Assembly (NCBI GenBank): GCA_900323505.1
Contig: OOIN01000018.1
Coordinates: 434,001-498,000, forward strand
Length of the DNA stretch: 64,000 nucleotides
Direction: 5' to 3'
DNA from: Ustilago trichophora
Taxonomy: Eukaryota; Basidiomycota; Ustilaginomycetes; Ustilaginales; Ustilaginaceae
Positions 1-9,670 of this stretch are shown here, piece after piece. The translations under genes and the position numbers were made by a program. Positions within the stretch are counted from its first letter, which is position 1; every line of letters begins with the position of its first letter. Below the pieces are notes generated by a model. The model did not search any database. It was not told the origin of the DNA and was given only the letters and a program-made list of their open reading frames with translations.

Positions 1-3000
1 TGTCCCTTTTGTGTCTCGTGTTTGCTTCTAGACTTGGCACCGGCATTGCTGGCACCGTCTTCTATCCGTGCACCACCAACATACGCCAGGTCCTAAGGCT
101 GTCAGCTTGCCCGAGTTGACCACAGACTTTTATTTGTCAGAGCGACGAGAAGTCATACAGAAGAAGAGACTCGGCGGGCTGCATCGGAGCTAGGTGACCC
201 TATACTGAATTGCTTTCGCAGCACCCTTCTTTATTCATTTATTTTTCTGAAATAAACTCACACAACGCACTTGCCGAAGCACAACTGCCTTAATTTGGCT
301 CAAAGCTGCATCCATTTATGCATCCTCTCCACGGCAACCTGCCGCGGAGACCAACGACGAGAAACTCTGGGCGGATGGTGAGCCAATTCGGGCTTGACCG
401 GTGAGCGGTCTGTTGTGTTGTGCAGCAGGGTCGCCAGGCAGGGTCTTGTCCGAAACCCTTCCCTTAGCTCTCTGCTTCTGCAGCACAGCACCTCACTGAA
501 AAAGCAGTGAGCAGTGTAGAGTATCACGCTCAACTAGAATGTGGCCAAACCGTCGCTTGTTGCTAGTGTAACTTGGCTTCCTGCTGAACGGGGCAACGGA
601 ACACTTCGGCACGTACGCCTTCGCTTACACTTTTCTTGCGTCGGTCATCTTTGCATCGCTCTCTCACACATACACACTACACACTACTAAACAAGGGGAA
701 TGAAAGATACTTGAGCACAAAAGGTGTGCATCGGACGAGGTTAGGGGGATCCGCAGCAGATCGTGCCGACAAAATACAGTAGAGAGAGACGAGGACCCTC
801 GGGTGCAGCACACAACGCATGGATCAGCACAACCCTTTAGTCCCAAAACATTAAATTCCCCAATGCAGGGTCGAGAAAAGCAAGCTAGTGGCTTTCCTTT
901 GCTTCCCAAGGTTCTCTCTCTCTCTCTCTCTCTCTCTAAGCCCGTCCAGTGGAAGCAACCTAGCACAGCCAACACATTGACATGAATGCGTGCCTCGGTG
1001 ACACGAGTTTGCGGCTCTTCGATCTACATTCCATCAGCTGTTCCCTCTCGAGTCGTCCTGCTACAAGAGGCTTTGGTGTTGTCCAGCCAGGTGCCTGGTT
1101 TGTCCCCACCCGCAAATGCCGACCGCATCCGTGCGCACGCATTGTTGCTGCTGCCACGCTACACAACCACCAACCTCTACTAGTCTGTGCCAAGTGCGGG
1201 CCAAGCCAACTCCACGTTTCTGTTGCACCTTGTCCACTCTATAATGCAGTCCTAGTGCATGAAAAGCGTGCGGTCGGAGTACCACTCCCTCGTACTCAAA
1301 GTCAGCTGCCCGTCCTCGAAGCGATCCATAGCCCAACGAGCTACTTGTCTTTTTTCCAGTCGGCTCGATGGCCTGCAGCATGTCTCACTTAACATCGTCT
1401 CTCTCTTTCTCTCTGGGCTAGATCGCCGATCGGGTGCCTGATGTGAATCTAGCTTGCTACAGTATTCCAAATGCGAGAGAGAAAGTGGCGGAATTGTGCG
1501 AACGCCACCTCTCTTGCCTAATTCGAGAGGTTGGGATCACCCAAGCGAAGCCAACGCATGAAAATCAAGCAAGCCGTCGCCCAAAAGAGTGTATAGCGGT
1601 TGAACCTAAATTGTTCTCCCGTGTCGGGAACGTCCAAATCCCAGTGCAATAGTGGTTTCAGTGGTGAGCAGACTCCGCGCTCACCCTGCCCGCCATCAGT
1701 GGCAAAGGATTGCCACCATCTGCCGAGACACTCGTCAATGGCGCCGCGCATGCCTTTTGGCCGATACACGCTAGCTTTGTTCTTCGAGCCGTCAATATGG
1801 CGACAGATGCAGCACTCACGCCACGGCGATTGTGGCGCATTCTCCTAAGGGCCGACATGACCACGATACTGTACAGTAAACAAGGCTGGGACGATCGCGC
1901 GTGACTGAGCAGCATGCTAATCATGCGTTCATCCGACGGGCAAGGGCGTTGCTGGTCGGAAGTACGGCTTCTGAACAGTGCAGTCCACAAACACACACAC
2001 ACCCTCGGCCAAAAAAGTTGACCGTCTCGCCAACGGCAGAGGAGGCCAGTAGTGTGGGGCAAAAGCGAGGCAAGATGTTTTTTGCTTGAGCAGATACAGT
2101 CGTATCCTGACTGAGGCCGGGTGATCTACCTGGATACAGACATTTGACCTCGTCGACCAGCTGCTTATGCTCTTCCACGTTTGCAAACCTAAAAAAGAAA
2201 CTGACAGCAAGTCGAAGGTGGCCAAACCACACCAAACAAGTCGTTACGATGATGTAGTGTGGCTCAAGAAGGGCAGGCTCGTCTGCTGTGTCACACCTCG
2301 GCTGGAGAATGGATGAAATGAATTCACCGTTCTCTCTCTCTCGTGTTCTTGCTTCGCTTAAACCTGGCCTAGCTTTGGCTTTGTTGGATTTCACCGTGGT
2401 ACGCCCGAGTGCGCGTGCCGCTTCTGCAGCCAAGGTCGCTCATTCACCGATTCGCACATGCTGCTGCTGCCTGCTGCTGCCTCGAGCAGATTGACGGAGA
2501 GAGCCAACAAATGCGAAAGTGTCCACAACATGACTTTGCTTCTTGCTGTCAAGCTTGGCAATAGATTAGTGTCATCTCGCCACATCCACGCTTGACCGGT
2601 AGCGTCCACCGCAGCTCGTCTGTCCAAGACCATGCTAGTGGTAGCTCGACGTCCTGGTCCAGCATCCAGGATTCATGCGTGTGAAGAGGAGCAGATACCA
2701 GAAAGAGTTGTCAGAGATAGGATCGACCAGATGCCGCTACGTTATGAGGTCTTTTGCCGAGTGGAAGTGCGCCACTGTTTTGATGCCGGAGCGCCCTTCC
2801 ATATCTCTGTCCGCTCCGTCGGACTCCTCAGGCGCCTTATCTGGCACAACTCGTACCCTGAGCTACTGTGTAGCTGTAGCAGCACGCACGTTGCCAGCTT
2901 AGCGCTGATTGATCTGAGCTCCGCCGCCACTATTGTCAGAGTGATGAACGCATGTCTTGACCTGATAGTACTCGATGTGGTCTGTGCCAGTTACGGTAAG

Positions 3001-3951
3001 TCTGTTTTGCGGTGATCTCCCGTCGGGCTGGTTGAGTGGTAGCGAGTGACAGGATATCACTGTCATTTTGGTCAAATTGGGTTGACAGCCGAGTTGGCAT
3101 TGTCGTCGCGAGTGGTCATCTAACAACATCATTGTTATTGCAATGGTACCGTTCATTCGGGGTTCTCACGTCAACCACCCAGCAAGACAAGACAAACATG
3201 CCCTGTTCGGCAAAGCTGGCAGCACTGCCCACATCGTGGCTCTCTGGAGCGATTCGCATGGACCACGCAACCCTAGAGATTCTCTTGAGGCCGTGCACTG
3301 CTGCACATCGAAGTTGGACAAAGTGCCAAACGAGAGACAGAGGCAGGCACCGCAATTGGTCTCGTACTCTGTTCCATTGTTGTTGTCAGTATTTGCTCAT
3401 GGCAAGGGTTGGCATGACGAGTGCCATTCAGTTCCTCGCATGGCCATTGGAGCAGTCTTTGAAATCGAGGGTGCTAATTGAACAGTGCAGTTTGGCTGGT
3501 ACAGTACAGAAAATTCGGCGAAATCCTCCGTTCTGCGTCGCCAAAGTTTCCTAAAAACTAGCACTCAGCTCAGGGGAACAGAGAGAGACAGAGACAGAGT
3601 CTCTCCTCTTTGGTGTTCAAAACCCTGCATCTCACGCCGCGGCAGCATTTCGGAGTTCCAATGCACAAGCGAGAGAAAAACTGCGCATCAAACCAGCCTT
3701 GGACAAAGAGGGGAACAATGAGCAACTCATACAGCACTCTCTGACCGCCTGCCTGGCTCATTGTGGGTGATTCGGGAATGTGCTCCACTGTTTTTCGCCC
3801 TCCTCTCTATTGTCTTTGTAGAGATCGCATGATTGTTCGGTTCAACATATTGGTCAACTTGTGGATAACGGTGATGGGGGTGAAGCGCGGTCCTCTCCTC
3901 CCTCGATGCCATCCGAGTGCCTTGTTACTTGACGTGAGACGGAAGGAGCAA
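1..3951. other. Gene-poor region, left flank of the transposon
   Basis: About 4 kb in which I recognise no coding region. The open frames are short, lie on both strands and show no family motif or consistent codon bias. The stretch holds a CT dinucleotide tract (913-937) and several TACAGTA/TACTGTA heptamers (775-781, 1867-1878, 3500-3506). It could be intergenic DNA, decayed coding sequence or a non-coding transcript locus; nothing here decides between these. Confidence 0.5.
913..937. repeat. CT dinucleotide microsatellite
   Basis: An uninterrupted TC/CT run of about 25 nt in non-coding sequence. Confidence 0.9.
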
Positions 3952-3953
3952 TA

Positions 3954-3990
3954 GGGGGTTTCAAATTTTTCGAGTTTTTGAAAACTCGAG
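3954..3990 (+). repeat. Left terminal inverted repeat
   Basis: Begins GGGGGTTTCAAATTTTT and runs into CGAGTTTTTGAAAACTCGAG. It is the reverse complement of 9631-9668 except for one extra T in the right copy. Just inside it, 3971-3988 and 3998-4015 form an 18-bp inverted repeat around a 9-bp T-rich spacer, a probable hairpin or transposase-binding array. Confidence 0.93.
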
Positions 3991-4254
3991 TTTTTTTCGA
4001 GTTTTCAAAAACTCGAGTCTGCAATTGCTTATGTAAGCTCAGCCAAACTCAAAAAAAATCGGGTTTTCAAACATTCGCCTATTTCGAGTGTGGTGCGACC
4101 ATCGAGTCTGGGTCTGGGTCGGGTCTACAAAGCCACGTGACGTATCCCGACTTCCGCGCCTTCTAACTGCGCACTCCGCAAAGACCTGCTCAACTTGTAC
4201 CTTTTCGCTCTCTTCTGTCAACCATCGTCTCCAACATTTCCGTGCCTTGTCGGA

Positions 4255-5925
4255 ATGGAGAACTATCTTCATTCCCACGATGGCGAGAGCCAGAGCTTAT
4301 CTCTTGGCTGCGAAAACACTTCTTTGACAACAATCTCTGCCAGCAAAAACATGGACAATTCAGCGCTTCCTGCGCTCAGGCTTCCTCTGCCCAGCGCGGG
4401 AGGCGAGTCCACAGGCTCCTCATCCGATGTTTCTCGCCAGCCATCATCTTCTCATCCTACAACCGCCGCTTCCAATTCTCGCACGCAGCAACAAGCATCT
4501 TCGTATCGCCGTACACTTCCTGCCCGCGCTACTCGCTCAGTCTCATCGGTCCCAAGCGCCTCATCGTCCCGGTTTACCAGAGGTGGAACGTACTTCAACT
4601 GGACGGACGAGGAAACCGAGCGTCTCGTGGACGTTATATACAACTCACCAAGATTCCAGATCGCTTTACTACGAGGTCGAGTCAGCAACGCCCAAGAAAA
4701 GGGACATAAAACGAACAAAGTCGTCACTTGTCGAGAAGTATTCAAGCTGGTGTTCCCCAACGAAGACGTCGCAAACTGTGGCAATCGTATTAAAGCCAAG
4801 CTTCGCGGGTTAGAAGAAAAGTACAAGAAGATCAGAGCTTTGTTGTCGCAAACAGGATCTGGTCTTCTTTTTCGCAACATGCAATCCAACCACTCGGTGA
4901 GTACGCCGACACTTTGTCTTGGTATGGTATGATTACATTGGGTTACATGGAACTGACGGACTACCTTTCCTTCCTTGACCTCTCTGCTTTAGGACTTTAC
5001 CAACCGTGCCGCAATCACTAAGACCTACCCTTGGTTTGAGCGGTGGCACGAGATGGCAATCAATCGCCCCGAGACCGGTCCTGTGGTCTTGCTCACCAGC
5101 ACGCCTTACGACTCTACGCCTGCCCCCGCCACTACGCCTGCCCCCGCCACTACGCCTGCCCCCGCCACTACGCCTGCCCCCGCCACTACGCCTGCCCCCA
5201 GCACTTCTGAATCCAATGTACATGACATGGACGAGGACGATGACGACATCTTTCCTGGAGACCGTCGCATTCCTTCATTGGATGCAATTGCCGAATCTTC
5301 TTCCGAGGACCCATTCTCAGGTCGGGTCCTTGCTTCCTCTTTGTCGCACCCGAACACGCATGCATCCCCTCTTCGCAACAATGCCTTGTCCAGCCACGCT
5401 TCTACCACCTCCATCAGCACCCCTTTACCCGTCAACGACACCGTCCGCCGTAATGCCAGCTCTGCATTTGGTGCTGACGGTGAAGAAGATCTCAACAACA
5501 GATCAGCTCGTGACTCGGTAACCTCGGATGCGATTCCCAGGTTTCGATCGACTTCTCAAGCAAGGGGGGGGAAGCGCGACGATATCTCTGACCTCATGCG
5601 CATCTTCATCGAAGGCCAATCAGAGACACGAGTCAAGGTGGAGGAAGAGCGCACAAAGCGCGAGGAAGAGCTCACAAAGCGAGAGGAACAGCTCACAAAG
5701 CGAGAGGAAATGCGACTCAAGTACCAGGAAAAGGAGCATGAAAGGATGGAGCGGATGAGAGTTAGGGATCATCACTTCATGCTCAGTGTCCTTGGATACG
5801 CTCGTCCTTCTGCAGCCACCGATCACAACAACATGAACAACATGAGCCTCAACAGCATGATTGGTGGCTTGGATGAATCACTCCATGAACAGGGCGCCGA
5901 GACCTTCAACGAGCGCGTTCCTTAG
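4255..5925 (+). CDS. Transposon Myb/SANT-like DNA-binding protein with coiled coil
   Basis: Two exons, 4255-4896 and 4993-5925 (GTGAGT donor, TTTAG acceptor), give 524 aa. Residues about 115-240 form a Myb/SANT-like trihelix: YFNWTDEETERLVDVIYN opens the domain, LRGLEEKYKKIRA follows, and after the intron TYPWFERWHEM supplies the last conserved aromatic helix. Such proteins are encoded beside the transposase in PIF/Harbinger elements, bind the element ends and help bring the transposase to the nucleus. A Pro/Thr repeat (five TPAPAT units, 5116-5205) and an acidic Ser-rich linker follow. Near the C terminus a heptad-like repeat of LTKREE units (about 5640-5712) predicts a coiled coil for oligomerisation. 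The start is the first ATG that keeps a plausible N terminus; ATG at 4195 or 4351 is possible. Confidence 0.82.
5116..5205 (+). repeat. 18-bp tandem repeat, five units
   Basis: Unit ACGCCTGCCCCCGCCACT occurs four times exactly, with a fifth variant copy. It encodes TPAPAT repeats in the linker of the Myb/SANT-like protein. Being in frame (18 bp), copy-number change would not disrupt the reading frame. Confidence 0.93.
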
Positions 5926-6268
5926 TCTTGTGGCTTGGCCCAGCCACTCACAAACGAGCGACGTCTCTTCAATCGGTGTGGCTCGGTACTTCCTTCCTCG
6001 CTCTCCTGTACCATTGTAACTTGTAGTGATTGTCGCATCATCATTCAATTCAACCGTCTGTCATCGTCTGTACATGATTGCGATCAACCTTGTCTCCAAA
6101 TGGTTGGGTGTGTGCGCATATCCGAATTCCGAGAACGCGTGAGCTGCGCACTTTTGGTCTTTACTGCGCAGTTTTTGACTTGCTTTCTCACAACTCTTTC
6201 CTCCTTCCTTCCGTCAAACACCAACACCAACACCAACACCACCACCTTCGACGACATCACATACAGCC
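5926..6268. other. Intergenic spacer between transposon genes
   Basis: About 340 bp between the Myb-like gene stop and the transposase ATG. It must hold the 3' end of one transcript and the transposase promoter. A CAACAC-type tandem (about 6221-6243) lies just before the ATG. No other feature is seen. Confidence 0.5.
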
Positions 6269-7816
6269 ATGGTTCGGGTCTCCTCCAAGCAGGAACTCCT
6301 CAATCAACTACAAACAGCGATTCAGCATTCGATCCTTTTCGAAACCTTGTTGAATTCAGAATTGGCTATAGACAACAACTGCAGTGACAGCTACGACGAC
6401 GACTACGAGTATGCTTTCGCACGTGCACTTGCCGTTATGTACTTAGCTGTCTTAAGCGACCGATACTCTGTGGAACGTCACCTCTTGTCTCGCCGCAAGG
6501 ACACTATTCTGGATCGACTTGACCACTACTCCGAATACAACCATAAGCTCTACCGCGGCCTAGTTCGCATGACACCGCAGGCATTCGAGGACCTCACACT
6601 ACGACTCAGCTCAACGGATGTCTTCAAGAACACCAGGAATTACAGGAGGGTTCAAATGCAGATTGCGGTCGGGTTGTACTGCCTAGGTCGATCGGGAAAT
6701 GGCGGAGGCGTTCGTGATGCTGCCTTTGCTTGCGGGTGCTCATGGGGTTCCGTCCATCTTTGGACTGAGAAGACAATCAAGGCACTTTACGAGATCAACA
6801 CCGAGGTAGTCACCTTTGCTACCAAAGATGAACGCGCCAAGGCCTCCGCCTGGGTTAAGGAAAAATCTGGCGTGGAAGAATGGGGTCGCGGATGGCTTGT
6901 TGCAGACGGCACACACATCAACCTCGCGTGGAAACCTGCAATGAATGCTCGAGAGCACTACTCGTACAAAGGTGACTACACTTTCAACGTCGCTCTTGTC
7001 TTTCTTCCTCATTCTCTTCGCATTGTGGAGTCAGTCGTTGGCCATCCTGGTTCTTCTCATGACTCGCGTGTCTGGGCGTCTGGCCAGGGCATCGTAGCCA
7101 AACCTCGTCTGCATCTGGACGAAGGCGAGTTTGTCTGGGTGGATTCCGGATTCGGGTACTCAAGCTATTCTGTCAGTCCATATGGAAATACTTTCGCTAA
7201 CCAGAGCCGCGACATCAGGTTCTTCAACTTCAGCATGTCTCGCATCCGCGTTCGAGCAGAGCATGGAATCGCCTACCTCAAGAATCGCTTTCAGTGCCTA
7301 ATGGGTTATCGAGGAAACCTATATCGAGAGGAGGACCACCAAAAGGCGGCGTACGCCATTCAAGCATGCATCATTGCCCACACATTTGCCAGCCGTTACG
7401 ACAGACCCGACGATGTAGCCGAATATCTGTTGGAAACGTATTCCCCTGAAGTTGTCCAAGATGTCACAGCCGAACTCAGCTCTTACCAGCAAGCTACGGA
7501 AGGTGCAAGGGTACACCGTCGAGAGAACCAAGTTCGTTATGAACAGGAACTGGCACGTGCGACGGAAGGCATGTCTCAACGGCAGCTTGCCACCTTTAGG
7601 GCTGATGCCGCTCACGCTCTTCGAGAGGAAATGGTTACCGCTTTGTTCACATCTTATTCTCGCCGATTCGAAGATACAACCGCGGCCTCTAGGCGAAGAG
7701 GCAGGACAGAGGCTGGACTTGAATCGGAACAGGGACGTGTCGCTCGACGCAACGAGGCACGAAGAGCTCAAAGGTCACAGCAGGCTCAACAGTCACAGTC
7801 TCAGGACGCGCAATAG
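6269..7816 (+). CDS. PIF/Harbinger-type DDE transposase (DDE_Tnp_4 superfamily)
   Basis: Single exon, 515 aa. The protein has the HARBI1-like layout: an N-terminal helical domain (LVRMTPQAFEDLTLRL, like the YRMSxxxF region of the family), a helix-turn-helix-like segment (DAAFACGCSWGSVHLW, about residues 150-166) and the DDE catalytic core. The catalytic triad is visible as D213 (VADGTH), D292 (WVDSGFGY) and E331 (VRAEHGIAYLKNRF). The core is followed by a Gln/Arg-rich basic tail (residues about 440-515). The enzyme should cut at the terminal repeats and reinsert the element. It lies 343 bp downstream of its Myb-like partner on the same strand. The open frame and intact triad suggest recent activity. 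Confidence 0.92.
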   Translation: MVRVSSKQELLNQLQTAIQHSILFETLLNSELAIDNNCSDSYDDDYEYAFARALAVMYLAVLSDRYSVERHLLSRRKDTILDRLDHYSEYNHKLYRGLVRMTPQAFEDLTLRLSSTDVFKNTRNYRRVQMQIAVGLYCLGRSGNGGGVRDAAFACGCSWGSVHLWTEKTIKALYEINTEVVTFATKDERAKASAWVKEKSGVEEWGRGWLVADGTHINLAWKPAMNAREHYSYKGDYTFNVALVFLPHSLRIVESVVGHPGSSHDSRVWASGQGIVAKPRLHLDEGEFVWVDSGFGYSSYSVSPYGNTFANQSRDIRFFNFSMSRIRVRAEHGIAYLKNRFQCLMGYRGNLYREEDHQKAAYAIQACIIAHTFASRYDRPDDVAEYLLETYSPEVVQDVTAELSSYQQATEGARVHRRENQVRYEQELARATEGMSQRQLATFRADAAHALREEMVTALFTSYSRRFEDTTAASRRRGRTEAGLESEQGRVARRNEARRAQRSQQAQQSQSQDAQ

Positions 7817-8149
7817 GATGCAGTGGCGACGAGAAGCGCCTTGCCCAACAGCGCACTCCTCTCGCCCCAGCATCCCTTTCGAATCGAAACGCAGCAGGAG
7901 CCTCGTCGCCACTCGCCTAACCCTCAAGCAGTCCCCTCAAGAGCCAGGCCTCTAGCTCGAGGGAACCACACAGTTCACTTAAAGGTAAGTTTTATTCCGG
8001 CTCAAGAATGTTTTGCTACCTTCGAAGTTTCTGACAATTTCTATCTTTCATCCATCTCGCAGCTTCATCACCACTTCACTTTCCTACATCGTCACCGTCG
8101 GCACTCCTCGGTTGCCCTCTCCTCGCCATCATTGCTGAGGAGGACTCCC
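7817..8149 (+). pseudogene. Probable N-terminal MCM4-derived segment, broken
   Basis: Starting just after the transposase stop, one frame reads Ser/Pro-rich sequence such as QRTPLAPASLSNRNAAGASS and SSPLHFPTSSPSALLG. This resembles the low-complexity phospho-tail at the N terminus of fungal MCM4. The frame is interrupted by TAA at about 7918. It crosses a canonical intron (GTAAGT at 7985, CGCAG at about 8061) in phase, then runs out of frame before the next MCM4 block at 8150. The assignment to MCM4 is inference from composition and from the position next to the unmistakable MCM4 blocks. Confidence 0.4.
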
Positions 8150-9361
8150 ATGTCGCTCATCCACAACCGATGCGAGTTCTCGGATCGCCAGGTCGTTTGC
8201 ATTCAGGAGACTCCCGACGTCGTTCCTGATGGTCAGACCCCTCACACCGTAAGCATGTGCGCCTACGACGAATTGGTCGACGTCAGCAAGCCTGGTGACC
8301 GCGTCGAGATCACCGGTATCTTCCGAAGCACACCTGTCCGCGTCAACCCTCGACAGCGTAGTCTCAAGAGTCTCTACAAGACATTCGTTGACATCCTTCA
8401 CATCAAGCGCACCAACGCCAAGAGGCTCGGCGTTGATCTCTCTACTCGAGACGCTTCCGAGCAAGCTGCCGGCCCTGGCGCGCAAGCTGTCGGTGTCGGC
8501 GGTGAGGAGGACGACGAGGATGTCGATGTGCAGAGCGGCTTTGGTGGAGATGCAACTCACAGTGTCTTGCACGAAGTGAAGGAGCAGCAGACGCTCAGCA
8601 TCGCCAAGGCCGGTATCATTACCACCCTCAATGCACGTGCCTCGATCCTCACGGCTGCCAACCCAACAGGCTCGCGCTACAACGTCAACCTGCCCATCAC
8701 CAAGAACATCGATCTTCCTCCTACCCTCATCAGTCGATTCGATCTGGTCTACCTGGTGCTCGACAAGATTGACGAGGCCAACGATCGCCGTCTGGCTTGC
8801 CACCTGGTCAGCCTCTACTTGGAAGACAAGCCCAACACTAGTGGCAAAGACATTCTGCCCATCGAGACACTCACCGCCTATATCTCTTACGCACGCAACC
8901 GCATCTCGCCGGTCCTCACCAAGGAAGCCGGTGACGCTCTCGCTGCTCGCTACATCGAGCTGCGTAAAGTCGGTGAGGACCCACGCAGCGCCGAGGGCCG
9001 AATCACTGCTACGACAAGACAGCTCGAATCGATGATCCGTCTGTCCAAGGCACACGCTCGCATGCGTTTCGCCGACGAGGTTGTAGTGGACGATGTTGAG
9101 GAGGCAGCCCGTCTGATCCGCAAAGCAGCCAAGTCTTCAGCTACCGACCCGCGCACTGGCCTTGTTGACCTGGACCTCATCAACACAGGCCAATTGTACC
9201 ACCAGCGCAAACTTGCTGGCGATCTGCGACGCGAGCTCCTCCAACTGCTCGACGAGATGGGCAGCGGCTTTGGCAGGGCTACCTCTCCTTCGGGCCCTTC
9301 GTCGACTGCCCCGACCAAAGCTGTTCGATACGTCGATTTCGCCAAAACGCTCAATGACTAG
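8150..9361 (+). CDS. Internally deleted MCM4-like ORF carried by the transposon
   Basis: An open 403-aa frame made of two MCM4 blocks. Residues 1 to about 135 match the N-terminal OB-fold region (MSLIHNRCEFSDRQVV, DGQTPHTVSMCAYDELVD, EITGIFRSTPVRVNPRQR). Residues about 143-403 match the end of the AAA+ domain and the C terminus (SVLHEVKEQQTLSIAKAG, LPPTLISRFDLVYLVLD with the arginine-finger SRF, TATTRQLESMIRLSKAHARM). About 250 residues that normally lie between, including Walker A, sensor/hairpin elements and Walker B, are missing, and the junction keeps the frame. It cannot hydrolyse ATP on its own. It sits inside the terminal repeats, so it is captured host sequence and not the resident helicase gene. 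Whether it is translated from the ATG at 8150 is unknown. It may be a decaying capture or a product able to join MCM complexes. Confidence 0.8.
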   Translation: MSLIHNRCEFSDRQVVCIQETPDVVPDGQTPHTVSMCAYDELVDVSKPGDRVEITGIFRSTPVRVNPRQRSLKSLYKTFVDILHIKRTNAKRLGVDLSTRDASEQAAGPGAQAVGVGGEEDDEDVDVQSGFGGDATHSVLHEVKEQQTLSIAKAGIITTLNARASILTAANPTGSRYNVNLPITKNIDLPPTLISRFDLVYLVLDKIDEANDRRLACHLVSLYLEDKPNTSGKDILPIETLTAYISYARNRISPVLTKEAGDALAARYIELRKVGEDPRSAEGRITATTRQLESMIRLSKAHARMRFADEVVVDDVEEAARLIRKAAKSSATDPRTGLVDLDLINTGQLYHQRKLAGDLRRELLQLLDEMGSGFGRATSPSGPSSTAPTKAVRYVDFAKTLND

Positions 9362-9616
9362 TCGACGGTGACGGTTTCTGTGTCATTGTTCCTGATAACT
9401 CAAGCTACCTCAGCGTTGCCATCTTTGTATATACAGATGTTTGTGTTGTGGCCACCACCGTCTTCAATTGAGTCTTTGTGACATGCTTTCACGTCTGATA
9501 TGTGCGGGATTTCGGAATTCGGATCACGACTAGTCGGCCGTGTGAAGCCCAGACTCGAGTCTCCTAGACCCAAACTTGTTGCACAAAAATGGGGGCGTCA
9601 AAAGTTGAGTAAACGC

Positions 9617-9668
9617 GAGTTTTTGAAAACTCGAGTTTTCAAAAACTCGAAAAAATTTGAAACCCCCT
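9617..9668 (-). repeat. Right terminal inverted repeat with 34-bp palindrome
   Basis: The terminal repeat is 9631-9668. Positions 9617-9650 are a perfect 34-bp palindrome made of the unit CGAGTTTTTGAAAACTCG and its complement. The left end has the same two units separated by a 9-bp spacer, so both ends carry the same subterminal sites in the same order. Confidence 0.93.
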
Positions 9669-9670
9669 AA

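Larger units (their letters stand above)
3952..9670 (+). mobile_element. PIF/Harbinger-like DNA transposon with three genes, including MCM4 cargo
   Basis: The element is bounded by near-perfect terminal inverted repeats starting GGGGGTTTCAAATTTTT (left 3954-3990, right 9631-9668, one-base indel in the T run), each next to a TA dinucleotide (3952-3953 and 9669-9670). The body is about 5.7 kb. All three genes read left to right: a Myb/SANT-like DNA-binding protein (4255-5925), a DDE transposase (6269-7816) and MCM4-derived sequence (about 7830-9361). A Myb-like protein plus a DDE_Tnp_4 transposase is the standard Harbinger pair, so the element looks autonomous. Both genes are open and neither has an obvious lesion. 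Harbinger elements usually duplicate 3 bp (TWA); here only TA is common to both ends, so the exact superfamily branch is uncertain. Confidence 0.9.

Noticed and set aside
7823..8149. N-terminal extension of the MCM4-like frame
   Set aside because: The frame has no ATG before 8150, and the MCM4-like N-terminal residues are in another frame, so this stretch is treated as broken cargo.
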